A model generated the notes under the pieces. That model did no database searches. It was given only the letters and a program-made list of their open reading frames with translations, and was not told where the DNA came from. Below are positions 8,505-17,447 of a DNA stretch of 64,000 bases, piece by piece (the first letter of the stretch is position 1; every line of letters begins with the position of its first letter). Location of the stretch: NCBI GenBank assembly GCA_913776045.1, contig CAJYOI010000023.1, forward strand, positions 104,592-168,591. Reading direction: 5' to 3'. Source of the DNA: an uncultured Sphingomonas sp. GTDB taxonomy: Bacteria > Pseudomonadota > Alphaproteobacteria > Sphingomonadales > Sphingomonadaceae. Both the position numbers and the translations under genes were made by a program.

Positions 8505-10898
8505 GTGACCGGAAAATTCTACGGCGCAGGGGTCGTCGCTCTTGCCGCCACGCTGGTGCTGTCCGCCCCCGCCGCCGCCCAGGCGCTGCGCCAGACGAAA
8601 GGCAGTTTCGAGGACAAGTTCCGCCAGTTGGAGGGCGAGGACTGGCCGACCCCGACCGATTACCGCAACGCCAGCGGCGCGCCCGGCTATCGCTATTGGC
8701 AGCAGAAGGTCGATTACGACATCACCGCGCGCCTGGACGAGGGCAAACGCACCGTATCGGGTCGCCAGACCGTAAAGTACCGCAACAATTCGCCCGACGC
8801 GCTGCCGTACCTGTGGCTGCTGCTCGACCAGAACGACTACAAGCGCTCGTCGATCGCGGCGATGACCGAGACGACCGGCGGCGACAGCATCACGCTCGGC
8901 GAAATCCGCCGCGTAAAGCGGATGCAGGAATGGGAGGGCGGCTTCACCATCGCCGCCGTGCGCGACGCGGCGGGCAACCCGCTCAAATTCTCGTTCACCG
9001 ACACGCTGATGCGGATCGAGCTCCCCCAGGCGGTCGCGGCCAATGGCGGCGAGGTGACCTTCACCATCGACTGGTCCTTCCCGATGGTCGAGAACAAGGT
9101 CGTCGGCGGGCGCTCGGGCTATGAATGCTTCACCGGCAAGGGCGAGGACGGCAACTGCATCTTCGAAGGCGCGCAGTGGTTTCCGCGGCTGGCGGTCTAT
9201 TCGGACTATGAAGGCTGGCACAACAAGGCGTTCCTGGGCAACGGCGAGTTCACGCTGGAATTCGGCGACTATCGCGTCGACCTGACCGTACCGTCGGACC
9301 ATGTTGTCTCGGCGACCGGCGTGCTCCAGAACCCTGACACGATCCTGAGCGCCGCTCAGCGCCAGCGGCTGGAGCAGGCGAAGACCGCGACCGCTCCCGT
9401 CTATGTCGTGACGCCCGAGGAAGCCGAAGTCGCCGAACGCGGCAAGGCGGCGGGCGAAAAGACGTGGCGCTTCGCCGCGCAGAACGTCCGCGACTTCGGC
9501 TGGGCGTCCAGCCGCAAGTTCGCCTGGGACGCGATGGGCGTGAAACAGGACAGCGCCGAACAGCCGCTGGTCATGGCGATGTCGTTCTTCCCGAAGGAAG
9601 CGCGCCCGCTGTGGGACGCCTATTCGACCAAGTCGATCGCGCACACGATCGACGTCTATTCGCGCTTCTCCTTCCCCTATCCCTATCCGGTCGCCCAGTC
9701 GGTCAACGGCCCCGTCGGCGGGATGGAATATCCGATGATCTCCTTCAACGGCCCGCGGCCGGTGAAGGACAGGAAGACCGGCGCGCTGACCTATACCGAA
9801 CGCGCGAAATACGGCCTGATCGGCGTGGTCATCCACGAAGTCGGGCACAATTATTTCCCGATGATCGTCAATTCGGACGAGCGCCAATGGACCTGGATGG
9901 ACGAGGGGCTGAACAGCTTCCTCCAGTTCCAGGCCGAAAAACTGTGGGACAAGGACTTCCCGTCCCGCCGCGGCGAACCCCGCCAGATCGCCGAGTATAT
10001 GCTGTCGCAGAACCAGGTTCCGCTGATGACCCAGTCGGATTCGGTGCTGCAGTTCGGCGCCAACGGCTATTGGAAGCCCGCGGTCGCGCTGGTTATCCTG
10101 CGCGAAACGATCCTGGGCCGCGAACTGTTCGACCGCGCGTTCCGCGAATATGCCAACCGCTGGCGCTTCAAGCACCCGACGCCGTACGATTTCTTCCGGA
10201 CGATGGAGGAAAGCTCGGGCGTCGATCTCGACTGGTTCTGGCGCGGGTGGTTCTACACGACCGATCACGTCGACATCTCGCTCGATTCGGTCGTCCGCGC
10301 GCGGATCGACGGGGGTGACCCGGAGGCCGAAAGCGCCGAGCGCCGCCGGATCCGCCAGACCGAGCCCAAGTCGTTGACCGCGTCGCGCAACACCGAGCGG
10401 ACGGTCGTCGAGCGCGATCCGGCGACGCGCGATTTCTACAACGAAACCGACGAATTCACCGTGACCGCGAAGCAGCGTCGCCAGGTCGCGGAAGCGACCG
10501 CCGATCTGACACCCGAGGAGCGTGCGGCGCGGGCGACGACCGACAATTTCTATCGCTTCACCTTCTCCAACCGCGGCGGGCTGGTGATGCCGGTCATCCT
10601 GAAGGTCGATTATGCCGACGGCACGACCGAAACGAAGCGCATCCCGGCCGAAGTCTGGCGCCACGACAGCCGGCGCGTGACGTGGCAGCTGGTGACGCCG
10701 AAGACGATAACCCGCGCCGAGCTCGATCCGCTGTGGGAAACCGCCGACGCCGACCGGTCGAACAACATTTTCGACGGCCGCATCGAAACGAAGACGTTCA
10801 GCATCGATGAGCCGAGCAGCGTCCCGAACCGGATGAAGGATTCGGACGTGAAGGTGTTGCCGGGGTCGCTCCGCACGTTGCCGAATGCGGCGAACTGA
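8505..10898 (+). CDS. Exported M1 family zinc metallopeptidase
   Basis: An aminopeptidase N-like enzyme of 797 residues. The GTG start at 8505 has a strong GAGGGAGA upstream and gives a classical signal peptide with cleavage after APAAAQA (about residue 27). The zinc site is HEVGHNYFPMI followed after 18 residues by E in WMDEGLN, the HExxH-(18)-E pattern of M1. The GGMEYPM segment takes the place of the GAMEN substrate-binding motif. The C-terminal ~250 residues are a beta-rich domain. It is divergent from divL and overlaps the next gene by 14 bases, so the DUF6702-like protein is probably co-translated. The substrate is unknown. Confidence 0.9.
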   Translation: MTGKFYGAGVVALAATLVLSAPAAAQALRQTKGSFEDKFRQLEGEDWPTPTDYRNASGAPGYRYWQQKVDYDITARLDEGKRTVSGRQTVKYRNNSPDALPYLWLLLDQNDYKRSSIAAMTETTGGDSITLGEIRRVKRMQEWEGGFTIAAVRDAAGNPLKFSFTDTLMRIELPQAVAANGGEVTFTIDWSFPMVENKVVGGRSGYECFTGKGEDGNCIFEGAQWFPRLAVYSDYEGWHNKAFLGNGEFTLEFGDYRVDLTVPSDHVVSATGVLQNPDTILSAAQRQRLEQAKTATAPVYVVTPEEAEVAERGKAAGEKTWRFAAQNVRDFGWASSRKFAWDAMGVKQDSAEQPLVMAMSFFPKEARPLWDAYSTKSIAHTIDVYSRFSFPYPYPVAQSVNGPVGGMEYPMISFNGPRPVKDRKTGALTYTERAKYGLIGVVIHEVGHNYFPMIVNSDERQWTWMDEGLNSFLQFQAEKLWDKDFPSRRGEPRQIAEYMLSQNQVPLMTQSDSVLQFGANGYWKPAVALVILRETILGRELFDRAFREYANRWRFKHPTPYDFFRTMEESSGVDLDWFWRGWFYTTDHVDISLDSVVRARIDGGDPEAESAERRRIRQTEPKSLTASRNTERTVVERDPATRDFYNETDEFTVTAKQRRQVAEATADLTPEERAARATTDNFYRFTFSNRGGLVMPVILKVDYADGTTETKRIPAEVWRHDSRRVTWQLVTPKTITRAELDPLWETADADRSNNIFDGRIETKTFSIDEPSSVPNRMKDSDVKVLPGSLRTLPNAAN

Positions 10899-11376
10899 CG
10901 TGCGGCGGTGGATCCTCGCCCTCGCCCTGCTCGCCGCGCCGGCGGCTGCGCATCGCGGGCACGATGCGCTGACGGTGGTGACGCTCGGCGCGGCGAACAC
11001 GGTGACCGTGTCGCATCGATTCGAGGCGCACGATATCGAACCCGCACTGTCCTCGATTGCGCCGGATGCGCAGGCGAGCCTTGACGATCCCGATGCCGTC
11101 CGCGCGCTGGTCGCCTATCTCGGGCGGCGCTTCGTACTGAGCGACGCGAAGGGCGCGGTAGCGCTGACGCCGGGCAAGGTCGACATCGACGCACAGGAAG
11201 TCCGCGTGGCCTTCACCGGCAAGGTGCAACCAGGGACGAAGGCGCTGACGGTGCGGTCGTCGGTGCTGCGCGACGTCTATCCGCGCCAGACGAACCAGGT
11301 CGAGGTGCGCCGGGGCAAGACCGTTCGAACACTCATAGTGAGCGACGGGGCGGCGCATCGGGTGACGCTACCCTGA
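10885..11376 (+). CDS. Exported DUF6702-like protein coupled to the M1 peptidase
   Basis: A 163-residue secreted protein with signal peptide MRRTDVRRWILALALLAAPA and then AAHRGHDALTVV. The mature part is beta-rich: SHRFEAHDIE, YLGRRFVLSD and VFRDVYP-like SSVLRDVYPRQTNQVEVR. This matches my recollection of the DUF6702 family, small periplasmic proteins encoded immediately downstream of M1 peptidases. The start lies inside the end of the peptidase gene (14-base overlap), which implies coupled expression and perhaps a physical partnership. No catalytic residues are evident. Confidence 0.65.
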   Translation: MRRTDVRRWILALALLAAPAAAHRGHDALTVVTLGAANTVTVSHRFEAHDIEPALSSIAPDAQASLDDPDAVRALVAYLGRRFVLSDAKGAVALTPGKVDIDAQEVRVAFTGKVQPGTKALTVRSSVLRDVYPRQTNQVEVRRGKTVRTLIVSDGAAHRVTLP

Positions 11377-11381
11377 TTCCC

Positions 11382-11475
11382 TCCCTTCAGAGGAGGAGCC
11401 GGGGGTGGGACCTCTCCACGAGCAAGTCCAATACGGCACCGCCCCACCCAAAACCCCGCCCCTGAAGGGCAAGGG
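11382..11475. repeat. Decayed intergenic palindrome (5918-type)
   Basis: Arms CCCTTCAGAGGAGGAGCCGG and the GCCCCTGAAGGG side, with GGGTGGGACC against GGCACCGCCCCACCC, form an imperfect long stem in the gap between the DUF6702 gene and ahcY. Its style (purine-rich GGAGG-like outer arms, GC-rich core) resembles the element at 5918-6046. Confidence 0.5.
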
Positions 11476-11500
11476 CTTAGATTCAGCCACAAACGAAACA

Positions 11501-11528
11501 GGGCGGGGAAACCATCGCCTCCCCGCCC
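11501..11528 (-). terminator. Probable rho-independent terminator of ahcY
   Basis: On the minus strand GGGCGGGGA pairs with TCCCCGCCC (arms 11520-11528 and 11501-11509) around a short loop. It is followed by TGTTTCGTTTG, a T-rich tail. It lies 27 bases past the ahcY stop. Confidence 0.75.
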
Positions 11529-11554
11529 CGCATGTCTCGTCTCGGATCGCCCGA

Positions 11555-12976
11555 TCAGTAGCGATAGTGATCCGGCTTGAACGGGCCTTCCACCGGCACG
11601 CCGATGTAGCCGGCCTGCTTCGGGGTCAGCTTCGACAGCTTCACGCCCAGCTTTTCCAGGTGCAGCGCCGCGACCTTTTCGTCGAGGTGCTTCGGCAGGA
11701 CGTAGACCTTGTTCTCGTACTTCTCGCCGGCGGTCCACAGCTCGATCTGGGCGAGCGTCTGGTTGGTGAACGACGACGACATGACGAACGACGGGTGGCC
11801 GGTCGCGCAGCCCAGGTTCACCAGGCGGCCCTTCGCCAGCACGATGATCTGCTTGCCGTCAGGGAAGCGGACCAGGTCGGTACCCGGCTTCACTTCGTCC
11901 CATTCGTAATTGTCGAGCGCGGCGATCTGTATCTCGCTGTCGAAATGGCCGATGTTGCAGACGATCGACATCGGCTTCATCTTCGCCATGTGCTCGGCGG
12001 TGATGACGTCGGCGTTGCCGGTCGCGGTGCAGAAGATGTCGGCACGCTCGACGGCTTCGTCCATCGTCACGACCTCGAAGCCCTCCATCGCCGCCTGCAG
12101 CGCGCAGATCGGGTCGATTTCGGTCACCAGCACGCGCGCGCCGCCGTTGCGCAGCGACTGGGCCGAGCCCTTGCCGACGTCACCGAAGCCGGCGACGCAA
12201 GCGACCTTGCCGGCCAGCATCACGTCGGTGGCGCGACGGATCGCGTCGACGAGCGATTCCTTGCAGCCGTAGAGGTTGTCGAACTTCGACTTGGTGACCG
12301 AGTCGTTGACGTTGATCGCGGGGAACGGCAGCTCGCCCTTCTTCGCGATTTCGTACAGGCGGTGAACGCCGGTCGTCGTCTCTTCCGACACGCCCTTCAG
12401 GTTCTTGACGGTCTCGGTCAGGTAGCCCGGGTACTTGGCGATGAACGCCTTCAGCGCGCGCTGGAATTCGACTTCCTCGTCGTTCTCCGGCTCGCCCAGC
12501 GTCTGGCCGGCCTCGAGCTTGGCGCCCCACAGCGCGAACATCGTCGCGTCGCCGCCGTCGTCCAGGATGATGTTGGCGGTGGTGCCGTCACCGTCGGCGC
12601 CCCAGTTGAAGATGTCGCCGACATAGTCCCAGTACTCGGCCAGGCTCTCGCCCTTCACCGCGAACACCGGCACGCCGGTCGCGGCGATGGCGGCGGCGGC
12701 GTGGTCTTGCGTCGAATAGATGTTGCAGGTCGCCCAGCGGACGTCGGCGCCGAGCGCGGTCAGCGTCTCGATCAGCACGGCGGTCTGGATCGTCATGTGC
12801 AGCGAGCCGGTGATGCGCGCGCCCTTCAGCGGCTGAGTGCTCCCGAACTCCTCGCGCAGCGCCATCAGCCCCGGCATTTCGGTTTCGGCGATCTCGATCT
12901 CGCGGCGGCCGAACTCGGCGAGGCTGATATCGGCGATGACGTAATCGTTCGCGCGGGTCGCGGGGGCGGTGGCCAC
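11555..12976 (-). CDS. ahcY: Adenosylhomocysteinase (S-adenosylhomocysteine hydrolase)
   Basis: A 473-residue NAD-dependent cytosolic enzyme that splits S-adenosylhomocysteine into adenosine and homocysteine, clearing the product inhibitor of methyltransferases. Visible features are [20 protein letters not shown], the NAD-binding [16 protein letters not shown], and the conserved C-terminus [14 protein letters not shown]. The GTG at 12976 with GGAG about 10 bases upstream gives the family's usual length; a TTG at 13039 would add an atypical leader. A palindromic operator sits 64-83 bases upstream. The bacterial insertion around residues 150-190 is present. Confidence 0.97.
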   Translation of the reverse strand: MATAPATRANDYVIADISLAEFGRREIEIAETEMPGLMALREEFGSTQPLKGARITGSLHMTIQTAVLIETLTALGADVRWATCNIYSTQDHAAAAIAATGVPVFAVKGESLAEYWDYVGDIFNWGADGDGTTANIILDDGGDATMFALWGAKLEAGQTLGEPENDEEVEFQRALKAFIAKYPGYLTETVKNLKGVSEETTTGVHRLYEIAKKGELPFPAINVNDSVTKSKFDNLYGCKESLVDAIRRATDVMLAGKVACVAGFGDVGKGSAQSLRNGGARVLVTEIDPICALQAAMEGFEVVTMDEAVERADIFCTATGNADVITAEHMAKMKPMSIVCNIGHFDSEIQIAALDNYEWDEVKPGTDLVRFPDGKQIIVLAKGRLVNLGCATGHPSFVMSSSFTNQTLAQIELWTAGEKYENKVYVLPKHLDEKVAALHLEKLGVKLSKLTPKQAGYIGVPVEGPFKPDHYRY

Positions 12977-13039
12977 TTGGGAAGTCTCCGAAACTGGATT
13001 GATGCGCGGCCCGTTAGACCGAAAGGAGCGCGAAGGCAA

Positions 13040-13059
13040 ATATAAAGGATTCTTTATAT
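13040..13059 (-). promoter_or_regulatory. Palindromic operator upstream of ahcY (SahR-like site)
   Basis: ATATAAAG at 13040-13047 and CTTTATAT at 13052-13059 are perfect inverted arms around GATT. It is the only strongly AT-rich patch in the area and lies 64-83 bases upstream of the ahcY GTG. ArsR-family SahR-type regulators of the methionine/SAM cycle bind such sites in Proteobacteria; assigning this regulator is inference. Confidence 0.6.
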
Positions 13060-13135
13060 GCCGACCCGGGGCGCCAGCGCAGTGATGCGATGCCTGGGCG
13101 GCCGGCCGGCGGCGCCAAAGCGCCGTCCGACGTCA

Positions 13136-13160
13136 GGGCGCGGAATTCACTTCCGCGCCC
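13136..13160 (-). terminator. Hairpin at the end of the DUF4139 operon, stop codon in the loop
   Basis: GGGCGCGGAA (13151-13160 read on the minus strand) pairs perfectly with TTCCGCGCCC (13136-13145) around the loop GTGAA, which contains the TGA stop at 13147-13149. There is no T-run, so it may protect the 3' end or act with Rho rather than as an intrinsic terminator. Confidence 0.55.
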
Positions 13161-14682
13161 CACCCCGCCGATCATTCACCTGGTACGACAAAACCGCCTC
13201 TCCATTCCCCGGCACCATCGCCATCCAGGTCCAGATCCCGTCCACCCGCCCGACCCTGGCCGAAAAGTCGCCGATCGTCGTGTCCCCCGGAACGCCGACG
13301 CGTATCTCGACCGCCACCGGCGCAGGATTGGCGTTCGTCACCCGCACCACCCCCGCCCCGGCGGCAAAGCTCTGGGCAACCATCACCTGTGCGCTGAGCC
13401 CGGCGCTTATTTCCACCTTTCCGCCGACGGCGACGTCCTGCACCCGGCCGAGGCCGATCAGCACCTTCTCGCCGCCCCGATCGCCATAGAGCGCGCTGGT
13501 CCCGGCCGGCAGCGCGAGGTCCAGGCCGGAGGCGGCGTCGTTCTTCATCCGCAGCACGATCGCAACCGGTCGCGGTTCGAGAATGCCGGGTACGACCTGC
13601 AGCGTCAGGACCCGCTCGAACCGAACTCCGTCCCGCTTCAACAGCGCGACCTGCTTCTGCTGGTTGGCGGCGACATCGACCCGTTCGGGCACGCGGTAGA
13701 GTTTCAGGTCGCCGAGATCCTCCGGCGGCGGCGGCGCTGCGGGCGCGGGTGGTGGCGGCGGCGGGGGTGGCGGTGGCGCCCCGTCGAACGACCGCATCAT
13801 ACGGCTGCCGGTGACGACGATATCCTCCGCCTCCTCGCGCCCATATTCGGGCAGGTCGGACGTCGTCGTCCCCAGCGGATAGCATCGCAGCGACAGAGCA
13901 GGTGTCGGGTAGCGATATTGCCGAAAAAACCGCCGCTCCAGCCGCCCCGCGACCGCATTCACCTGGGCGGTCGGAAAACTCTGGCCATTGGCATTGGCCA
14001 GCGTCATCCAGGCGAACAGGTCTAGCGTCGTCCCATCCGGCCGCAGCGTCGCGACATAGCTCGCACCCCAGTCGAAGTCGGTCGCGAGATACGACAGCGT
14101 GACCTTCGCCGTCACCGCGCGAGCGCTACGCGTGGTGACGCTCAAGACCGGGTCCGCCGACAACCCGGCAGGCACGCGGTCGTACACCGGCTTTTCGGGC
14201 AGCCCGCTGCACTTCAGCGTCTCGATCCCGCTCGCCGTCCGCAGCACGACGCCCGGCTGCGGCCCGGCGACGATCGTCGCCTCTTCCTCCCGCACCGCGC
14301 CGGTCGCGCGGTTGGTCCGGCGCAGCGTCACGCGGCGACCGAGTGTCCCGTCGACCAGTGCTGCAGGCGACAGCAACCGCGCATCGCGGTTCTTCTCGAC
14401 CGTCCCGCCGGGCAGCCCGTCGATCACGGCGCTGACCGGGATCATGCCGTCGGCGACGCCTTCGAATCGCACGGTCGATTCGCCTGCGGGCAGCCGAACG
14501 GTACGCGTTTCGGAAATCAGCGCGAAGCCGTTCGGGTTGCGCCGGTCGATCGTCCCGTCACGCCCGCGATAGGGATCGCGATAGACGGTCACCGCGATGT
14601 CGCTCGGCTTCGACGCCGTCACGGTCGCCGGTTCGGCTGCAACCTGCGCCGAGCCGAACAGCAAAGCGGCGAGCCAGAACAT
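13147..14682 (-). CDS. DUF4139 domain protein with polyproline and TonB-box-like insertion
   Basis: 511 residues, signal peptide MFWLAALLFGSAQVAAEPA. The two halves match the upstream DUF4139 paralogue: VTVYRDPYRG near the N-terminus, LSYLATDFDWGASYVATL in the middle and the domain's closing VRVTNANPAPVAVEIRVGVP. Between them sits an unusual segment (about residues 275-330): REEAEDIVVTGSRMM, then a run of prolines and alanines. The ATG overlaps the upstream stop by one base (TGATG), so the pair is coupled. DUF4139 proteins are often called mucoidy-inhibitor-like; no biochemical role can be assigned. It appears to be exported to the periplasm or cell surface. Confidence 0.75.
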   Translation of the reverse strand: MFWLAALLFGSAQVAAEPATVTASKPSDIAVTVYRDPYRGRDGTIDRRNPNGFALISETRTVRLPAGESTVRFEGVADGMIPVSAVIDGLPGGTVEKNRDARLLSPAALVDGTLGRRVTLRRTNRATGAVREEEATIVAGPQPGVVLRTASGIETLKCSGLPEKPVYDRVPAGLSADPVLSVTTRSARAVTAKVTLSYLATDFDWGASYVATLRPDGTTLDLFAWMTLANANGQSFPTAQVNAVAGRLERRFFRQYRYPTPALSLRCYPLGTTTSDLPEYGREEAEDIVVTGSRMMRSFDGAPPPPPPPPPPAPAAPPPPEDLGDLKLYRVPERVDVAANQQKQVALLKRDGVRFERVLTLQVVPGILEPRPVAIVLRMKNDAASGLDLALPAGTSALYGDRGGEKVLIGLGRVQDVAVGGKVEISAGLSAQVMVAQSFAAGAGVVRVTNANPAPVAVEIRVGVPGDTTIGDFSARVGRVDGIWTWMAMVPGNGEAVLSYQVNDRRGGARK

Positions 14683-16103
14683 CAGTAGCGGGTTTCGAAC
14701 GTCGCCGTGACCATTGTCGTGCCGTTCGCCGGCACCGCGACCGACCACACGGTCGCATCGGCATCACGCCGCACGCTCTTCAGGCTTTCCTGCACGATCC
14801 GCGTGTCGGAAAAGCCCCAATCCAGCCCACCCTGCACCACATCGACCGTCACCGGCCGCGGCCGGGCGTTCGTCACCGTATAGCGCATCCGCGTACGCCA
14901 GCGATCCGACCCCAGTTGCGTCCGTTCCTCGACCACCGGCTGGACTTTCACGTCGAACGCGTCGCCGGTCCGGAGCGCGATGCGCGAGCCCTGCGGCGTA
15001 TGGCCGATGACGTTCTCGCCGGTGAATTGCGCTTGGCCCCGCGCATCGCGCACATAGACGCGCACCGTCCCGGCGGGCAGCGCATCGCCCAGCCCGCCGC
15101 CGCGTGCGTTGGAGAAGCGAAGCATCGAGCCCGCACTCACCGGTTCACGCGCCGAATTCAGCCAAGGATTGACGAACTCATAGCCCGAGGTCGCCGCCGC
15201 GCCCTTCACGTCCAGGAAGCTGACCTGCTTGGTCTGCTTGTCGGCGATCGTCGTCCGTTCGGCGAGCGGATAGATGTAGAAGTCACCCAGTTGCTCGCGC
15301 GCCGCCGTCTCCGTCCCTGCCTGACGCAGCGGACCCTGCCGCACGGTGCGCGGACGGAACGTCTGCATGCCGTCGTCAGCCGACGCGACGTCGCCTGCCA
15401 CCAGCAGCGTGCGCGCGGCGTTGAACGTCGTGCCGGTCGCGTTGCGCAACGTCACCCAGCCCTGGACGTCGATCGTCCCGGCCCTGTCGTCGAACAGCGC
15501 GACATAATCGGCCTGCCAGCCGAGCCCACGCGTCAGATAGGACAGGGTCGCCGGCCGCACCCCAGCCCGCTCGCTCGCCAGCGTGACCGACAAGGTCGGC
15601 CGTGCGCGCAGGTTTGGCGGAATCTTGTCGAACACCACGCGCACCGGCAGGCCGTCGTCGCGCAGCACTTCGATCCGGTCGCCGATCTGCAGCACAACGC
15701 CCCCGTTGACCGCCAGCACCTTGGCCCGCTCGCGTGTCTCCACGCCGGTCGCCGGGTTGGTGCGCACCAGGGTCAGCGTCTCACCGACGGCGGCCTCCAT
15801 CAGGCTGGTCGGGCTCAGCAGGTCGTAATCGAAATTCTGCTCGACGATCGCCGCATCGGGCGCGCTCAGCGATACCGTCTCGGGCCGGATCTGCGCGCTG
15901 ACGTCGGGAAAGGCCTGACGTGTCCGGCCCGCGGGCAGGTCGATACGGCGGATATCCTGCACCAGCGCCACGTCGTTGTTGTAGATCGTAACCGACAGAT
16001 CGCCCTGCGCGGTCGCGGCGGATGCGGCGGCGGGCACGTCGCTTTGCGCGGCAACCGGTTGCGCCAGCATCAGCAGGCCACCGGCCAGAATCGCTTTGGA
16101 CAT
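14682..16103 (-). CDS. Exported DUF4139 domain protein
   Basis: 473 residues with signal peptide MSKAILAGGLLMLAQPVAAQ. Family features: DLSVTIYNNDVALVQDIR, TLSYLTRGLGWQADYVALFD, FYIYPLAERTTIADKQTKQV and RMRYTVTNARPRPVTVDVVQ. The start at 16103 has GGGGAG seven bases upstream. It is the first gene of a two-gene operon with its paralogue at 13147-14682. The two share the N-terminal strand-rich domain and the C-terminal DUF4139 core, so they arose by tandem duplication. Function unknown; an envelope role is likely from export. Confidence 0.8.
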   Translation of the reverse strand: MSKAILAGGLLMLAQPVAAQSDVPAAASAATAQGDLSVTIYNNDVALVQDIRRIDLPAGRTRQAFPDVSAQIRPETVSLSAPDAAIVEQNFDYDLLSPTSLMEAAVGETLTLVRTNPATGVETRERAKVLAVNGGVVLQIGDRIEVLRDDGLPVRVVFDKIPPNLRARPTLSVTLASERAGVRPATLSYLTRGLGWQADYVALFDDRAGTIDVQGWVTLRNATGTTFNAARTLLVAGDVASADDGMQTFRPRTVRQGPLRQAGTETAAREQLGDFYIYPLAERTTIADKQTKQVSFLDVKGAAATSGYEFVNPWLNSAREPVSAGSMLRFSNARGGGLGDALPAGTVRVYVRDARGQAQFTGENVIGHTPQGSRIALRTGDAFDVKVQPVVEERTQLGSDRWRTRMRYTVTNARPRPVTVDVVQGGLDWGFSDTRIVQESLKSVRRDADATVWSVAVPANGTTMVTATFETRY

Positions 16104-16170
16104 CTCATACTCCCCGCGCGAACGTTTTCGGCGTAGCATGACCCAGCGCGACGCCCGCGGCAATGGTCCT

Positions 16171-16731
16171 TCAGGCTGTGCCCGTCGTCGCCGCCAGCAT
16201 CCGCGGGTCGATGCCGACACTCTCGAACCCGGCGCTCCAGCGGGCGTCGGCCGGCGTATCGAACAACAGCGCGTCGTCGCCGGCCACGTTGAACCAGCCG
16301 TGGCGGCGCATTTCCCCGTCCAGCTGCCCTTCGCCCCACCCGGCGTATCCAAGTGCGGGCAGCCAACGACGCGGCCCCGTGCCTCCGGTGATCGCGCGCA
16401 GCACGTCGACCGTGCCCGACATCGCCCAGCGGCCGGCGACATCGACCGTGTCCGCCCCGCTCCAGTCGCGCGAATGAAGCACGAACCCGCGCCGCGTCTC
16501 GCACGGGCCGCCCAGATGGACCGGCACGTCGGGCGTATCGCCCGGCGCGATGTCGAGCTGCTTCAGCATGTCGTGAAAGCTCAAGCCGTCGACGATCGTT
16601 CCGATGCCGATGCCCAGCGCCCCGTCTTCGTCATGGGTACACATCGCGATCACCGCGCGTTCGAATCGCGGGTCGCCGATGCCGGGCATCGCCAGCAGGA
16701 ACTGTCCGGTCAGAAAGGTAGCGGTCTGCAT
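16171..16731 (-). CDS. YqgE/AlgH family protein
   Basis: A 186-residue YqgE/AlgH (DUF179) protein. Visible features are the N-terminal TGQFLLAMPGIGDPRFERAV, the HLGGPCETRRGFVLHS core motif and GYAGWGEGQLDGEM near the C-terminus. The start is taken as ATG 16731 (MQTATFLTGQ), matching the family N-terminus; an in-frame upstream start would add 13 residues. It lies 67 bp upstream of the DUF4139 operon and diverges from the peroxiredoxin. AlgH is linked to alginate regulation in Pseudomonas, but the molecular function of the family is not settled. Confidence 0.88.
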   Translation of the reverse strand: MQTATFLTGQFLLAMPGIGDPRFERAVIAMCTHDEDGALGIGIGTIVDGLSFHDMLKQLDIAPGDTPDVPVHLGGPCETRRGFVLHSRDWSGADTVDVAGRWAMSGTVDVLRAITGGTGPRRWLPALGYAGWGEGQLDGEMRRHGWFNVAGDDALLFDTPADARWSAGFESVGIDPRMLAATTGTA

Positions 16732-16856
16732 CAGTGTCTGAACATAGCCCGCCGCCCCCGGTGCCGCCACCGCTTGAAAAATTTCCCGCGTCGTCCAGAT
16801 GGACGGCAGACCGAACGCCGCCCCGGATGGGCGGCCGGCAACAGGAGCTGCACGAT

Positions 16857-17339
16857 ATGACGATCAAGGTTGGCGACCGCCTTCCCAGCGTGACTTTCGC
16901 CAAGGCGACCGAGAACGGGCCGGAAAGCGTGACCTCCGACGAATTCTTCGCCGGCCGCAAGGTCGCGTTGTTCTCCGTCCCCGGTGCCTTCACGCCCACC
17001 TGCTCGGCGAAGCATCTGCCGGGGTTCGTCGACAAGGCCGAGGATCTGAAGGCCAAGGGCATCGACGCCGTCGCCTGCACCGCGGTGAACGACGCGTTCG
17101 TGCTGGGCGCCTGGAAGGACCAGAACAACGCCGGCGACGCGGTGACGATGCTGGCCGACGGCAACGCGGAGTTCGTGAAGGCGGCAGGCCTGGAAATGGA
17201 CGGGACGAAGTTCGGCATGGGCACGCGCGGCCAGCGCTTCTCGATGGTCGTCAACGACGGCGTCGTCGAACAGCTGAACGTCGAGGCACCGGGCGAATTC
17301 AAGGTGAGCTCGGCCGAACACATGATCGACCAGCTCTGA
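16857..17339 (+). CDS. Peroxiredoxin, Prx5 type (thiol-dependent peroxidase)
   Basis: 160 residues that reduce hydrogen peroxide and organic hydroperoxides, probably with glutathione/glutaredoxin. The peroxidatic site is VPGAFTPTCSAKHLPGF, with Cys near residue 48, followed by ACTAVNDAFVLGAWKDQ and the conserved R in GTRGQRFSMVV. AGGAG precedes the ATG at 16857 by about 10 bases. It is cytosolic and has no signal peptide. It is divergent from yqgE with a roughly 125-bp shared promoter region. Confidence 0.93.
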   Translation: MTIKVGDRLPSVTFAKATENGPESVTSDEFFAGRKVALFSVPGAFTPTCSAKHLPGFVDKAEDLKAKGIDAVACTAVNDAFVLGAWKDQNNAGDAVTMLADGNAEFVKAAGLEMDGTKFGMGTRGQRFSMVVNDGVVEQLNVEAPGEFKVSSAEHMIDQL

Positions 17340-17447
17340 TGCGCCTATCCGCCGGGCGCGTGTGCGGCCGGCGGTTCCGTTTCGTCGGTGGAACCCGGCG
17401 CTGGTCATGGGGTTGATCCCTCCGCGTAACGAAACGGAGTATCTTAC

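Noticed and set aside
5966-9124. 1052-codon plus-strand open frame covering divL and the start of the M1 gene
   Set aside because: No domains, Arg/His/Gln-rich, and opposite to the well-supported divL; a codon-bias shadow.
8469-11000. 843-codon minus-strand open frame opposite the M1 peptidase
   Set aside because: The M1 gene has a signal peptide, HExxH motif and ribosome site; the antisense frame has none of these.
12977-13059. SAM or SAH riboswitch upstream of ahcY
   Set aside because: No conserved stem-loop core is apparent; only a DNA palindrome is visible, which fits a protein operator better.
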